A stretch of 7,756 nt of DNA from JBOHBN01 sp050698355 (GTDB taxonomy: Bacteria > Actinomycetota > Actinomycetes > Streptosporangiales > WHST01), in NCBI GenBank assembly GCA_050698355.1, contig JBOHBN010000228.1, forward strand, positions 1 to 7,756, given 5' to 3'. This document shows positions 6,161 to 7,756 of the stretch, one piece after another. Both the position numbers and the translations under genes were made by a program. Under the pieces are notes generated by a model. That model worked only from the letters and a program-made list of their open reading frames with translations, made no database searches and was not told the origin of the DNA. Each line of letters opens with the position of its first letter. Position 1 is the stretch's first letter.

Positions 6161-6957
6161 ATAGGGCCAGGCACCGTATCGGCGCCGAGCTGGCGCGGGT
6201 CGGGCCGCTGCGCATCCTGATCGCGGTGCTGCTACTACTGTGTGTCGCGTTCTTGTCGTTGATCTCGTTCCGGTCGCAGGACAAGGCCGACACTGCGGTG
6301 CACCAGCGCAACGCGACCGGGCGGCGCGCCCAGGGCCTCGCCACGCAGGTGCGGCATGCGTGCGAGCAGGGCGGCAAGGCTAGTGAGCGGCTGCACGGGC
6401 AGGGCCTCTGTGGGCAGGCGAAGAAGGTCGAGCAGGACCCTGTCGTCGGTCCGGCGGGCGCGCGTGGCAAGGCGGGTCCGCAGGGGCCGCCGCCGACGCA
6501 GATCCAGGTTCGGCAGGCCGTTTCGGCGTACTGCCGCACGAATGGCTGTCAGGGCCCGCGTGGCGCGAAGGGTGACGCGCCGAGCAAGGCCGACGTCGCC
6601 GCTGCGGTGCAGACGTACTGCAACGCGAACGGTGACTGTAAGGGGCCGCAGGGCGGCAAGGGCGACCGCGGCCCTGGCCCCAGCAGCGAGCAGGTCGCTG
6701 ACGCTGTCGCCAGCTACTGCTCAGCGCACGGCGGCTGCCGCGGACCGCAAGGCCCGAAAGGCGACAAGGGCGACCAGGGTCCGAAAGGCGACAAGGGCGA
6801 TCCCGGCAGCGATGGTGCCCGCGGACCTGAGGGGCCACGCGGCCCGAAGGGCGACCCGGGCTACCCGGGGTCGTTCACGTTCACCGACCAGCTCGGCACC
6901 ACCTACCAGTGCAGCGACCCTGACGGTGACCACCACTATCAGTGCGCGCCCGCCTAA
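6157..6957 (+). CDS. Membrane-anchored collagen-like protein with five cysteine pairs
   Basis: This 266-residue protein has a GTG start overlapping the previous stop as GTGA, with GGGG at 6148-6151 as a weak ribosome-binding site. An Arg-rich N-terminus (R3, R5, R7, R14, R19) and a hydrophobic helix at about 20-37 (ILIAVLLLLCVAFLSLIS) predict an N-in, C-out anchor. The exterior part has Gly-X-Y blocks at 98-112, 133-140, 163-174 and 196-238. Three related modules of the form VxxAVxxYCxxxGxC precede blocks two to four. Outside the helix the cysteines fall into five pairs: 69/85, 126/131, 155/161, 188/194 and 252/263. A short C-terminal tail (TYQCSDPDGDHHYQCAPA) carries the last pair. Collagen-like triplets normally form trimeric triple helices. 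Similar Cys-plus-collagen proteins occur in actinophages as far as I recall, without a settled role. It lies between fibre and holin, so a lysis, envelope or adhesion role is possible. No enzyme motif is seen. Confidence 0.82.
   Translation: MNRARHRIGAELARVGPLRILIAVLLLLCVAFLSLISFRSQDKADTAVHQRNATGRRAQGLATQVRHACEQGGKASERLHGQGLCGQAKKVEQDPVVGPAGARGKAGPQGPPPTQIQVRQAVSAYCRTNGCQGPRGAKGDAPSKADVAAAVQTYCNANGDCKGPQGGKGDRGPGPSSEQVADAVASYCSAHGGCRGPQGPKGDKGDQGPKGDKGDPGSDGARGPEGPRGPKGDPGYPGSFTFTDQLGTTYQCSDPDGDHHYQCAPA
6742..6870 (+). repeat. Collagen-type Gly-X-Y coding repeat
   Basis: This stretch encodes an unbroken run of about 14 Gly-X-Y triplets (GPQGPKGDKGDQ onward) rich in GPK, GDK and GDP. At the DNA level, 20 bases at 6754-6773 recur exactly at 6781-6800, 27 bases (9 codons) apart, so slippage or recombination could change its length in frame. 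Confidence 0.85.
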
Positions 6958-6965
6958 CAGCGAAT

Positions 6966-6970
6966 AGGAA
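6966..6970 (+). promoter_or_regulatory. Ribosome-binding site of the holin candidate
   Basis: AGGAA stands 9 bases before the ATG at 6980, and a second purine run (GGAAG, 6972-6976) is closer. It lies in the 22-base gap after the collagen-like gene. Unlike the genes on either side, this one has its own clear site, so its output may be set separately. Confidence 0.55.
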
Positions 6971-6979
6971 CGGAAGACC

Positions 6980-7366
6980 ATGGAGCAGCTCCCTGTCATC
7001 ATCCTCGCGGTCATCGGGTTCGTGTCGCCGTATCTCACGGAGCTGTTGACGAAGCTCGACGCACCACGGTGGCTCAAGTCCGGGATCAACTTCGCGTTGA
7101 CGGCGCTCGGTGGCGCTGTCACCACCGTCGTCTACAACCCGGACGCGGGTGCTGTGCCGTATCTCGTCGCGGTCGCTGGGACGTGGGGCGTGTCAATCCT
7201 CGTGCACTACACCGGTGCGACCGCACCCGTGCAGAACGCCACCGCGGACGCCGGGCTCGGCCCGAAGCATGGTGGGCCAGACGACACGGACGGCGGGCTA
7301 GCCGCCGTCGACTCCGGCGATGACGACGAGCCAGACCCGGACGTGCCGGACCTGGTGCGGTCGTGA
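6980..7366 (+). CDS. Holin candidate, three membrane helices and acidic tail
   Basis: This is a 128-residue protein. Three hydrophobic segments are visible: residues 5-23 (PVIILAVIGFVSPYLTELL), 34-52 (SGINFALTALGGAVTTVVY) and 58-76 (AVPYLVAVAGTWGVSILVH). The loop between the first two carries K25, R30 and K33, which should be cytoplasmic. This gives an N-out, C-in topology like class I holins, which open the inner membrane at a set time so that endolysin can reach the cell wall. The C-terminus from about 98 to 124 is strongly acidic (GPDDTDGGLAAVDSGDDDEP), where many holins have a charged regulatory tail, though often a basic one. It lies directly upstream of the amidase gene and overlaps it by GTGA, the classic holin-endolysin order. 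No lytic motif is present. The holin call rests on size, topology and context. Confidence 0.78.
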   Translation: MEQLPVIILAVIGFVSPYLTELLTKLDAPRWLKSGINFALTALGGAVTTVVYNPDAGAVPYLVAVAGTWGVSILVHYTGATAPVQNATADAGLGPKHGGPDDTDGGLAAVDSGDDDEPDPDVPDLVRS

Positions 7367-7756
7367 GGTATATCGCTGCGCGTCGGCACGGCGGGCACCA
7401 GTCGACGATCACGCGGATCGTGATGCATTCCACGGTCAGCCCGTGCGGGCCGGGTTGGGCGCGGCGGATCGCGGACATGTTTCACACATCATCGCGAGCG
7501 GCTTCTGCTCAGTACGTAGTGGATTGCAACGAGATCATCCGTTGCGTCCCCGATCACACCGTGTCGTACAACGCCCCGCCGAACGCCGGCAGTATCGGTG
7601 TGGAGCAGTGCGACTGGTCGAAGGGGCCAGCGTCGCGGTGGCTGCACGGCGACCACTTGAAGATGCTGCACCGCTCCGCGGCGCTCGTCGCCCGACTGTG
7701 CGACAAGTACGACATCCCGGTGCGGCACATCGGTCCGGCGGAGCTGCGCGCAGGTA
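7363..7756 (+). CDS. Endolysin, N-acetylmuramoyl-L-alanine amidase (3' end outside window)
   Basis: The gene starts at a GTG that overlaps the holin stop by 4 bases, with no obvious ribosome-binding site of its own, and it runs open past the right edge; 131 codons are visible. Translated by hand, it contains TRIVMHST (H22, the first zinc ligand of Amidase_2/PGRP folds), SSRAASAQYVVD (Y51 at the catalytic-tyrosine position), VSYNAPPNAGSIGVEQCDW, and YDIPVRHIGPAELRAG. Amidase_2 enzymes cut the bond between muramic acid and the stem peptide L-alanine. In relatives I recall, the text after AELRAG holds the second zinc His in a GHxD motif; here it falls just outside the window. Two positions that are often His (AHYVVD, WHA) read Gln and Asn. 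Any cell-wall-binding domain would be downstream. It is the lytic enzyme exported through the neighbouring holin. Confidence 0.88.
   Translation, partial: MRYIAARRHGGHQSTITRIVMHSTVSPCGPGWARRIADMFHTSSRAASAQYVVDCNEIIRCVPDHTVSYNAPPNAGSIGVEQCDWSKGPASRWLHGDHLKMLHRSAALVARLCDKYDIPVRHIGPAELRAG

Noticed and set aside
5885..6957. Rz/Rz1-type spanin pair formed by the two overlapping single-helix genes
   Set aside because: The first protein has the wrong predicted topology, and the second has an uncleaved-looking anchor and no lipobox. The host also appears to be an actinobacterium.
6356..6967. Alternative plus-strand frame over the collagen-like gene, 203 codons
   Set aside because: The text is almost entirely Arg, Ala and Ser, as expected from reading Gly-X-Y codons out of frame.
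7489..7728. Minus-strand open frame of 79 codons near the right edge
   Set aside because: It lies opposite the amidase coding region, with Arg and His-rich text and no recognisable motif.

Overview
The window looks like part of the late region of a siphophage, or of a prophage, of a high-G+C actinobacterium. By eye the G+C content is well above 60 percent, GTG and TTG starts are common, and the tail proteins are of types familiar from actinobacteriophages. Every gene I support lies on the plus strand. They are packed with 4-base GTGA overlaps, a 1-base TAATG overlap or gaps of at most about 75 bases, as expected for one long late transcript. I see no convincing promoter, tRNA, integrase or CRISPR array. 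The host genus cannot be read from this window.

Bases 1-3171 hold tail-tip genes: the 3' part of a Dit-like minor tail protein, a DUF5047-like hub or minor tail protein, and a 162-residue tail protein starting at a TTG. A free-standing HNH endonuclease with several zinc-binding modules sits between the last two and looks like a mobile intruder. It brings a short leader with an imperfect inverted repeat, and its 3' end carries the ribosome-binding site of the next tail gene.

Bases 3171-5861 encode an 896-residue tail fibre or spike. Its parts are an N-terminal attachment domain, roughly thirty 10-residue repeats interrupted by a 52-residue module, a predicted carbohydrate-binding jelly roll, a beta-rich shaft, and a C-terminal S74-type chaperone with an apparent Ser-Lys self-cleavage dyad.

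Bases 5885-7756 form a probable lysis cassette: a small one-helix membrane protein with a coiled coil, a membrane-anchored collagen-like protein with five extracytoplasmic cysteine pairs, a three-helix holin candidate with an acidic tail, and the 5' part of an Amidase_2 endolysin cut by the window end. The least explained element is the collagen-like protein placed among the lysis genes.
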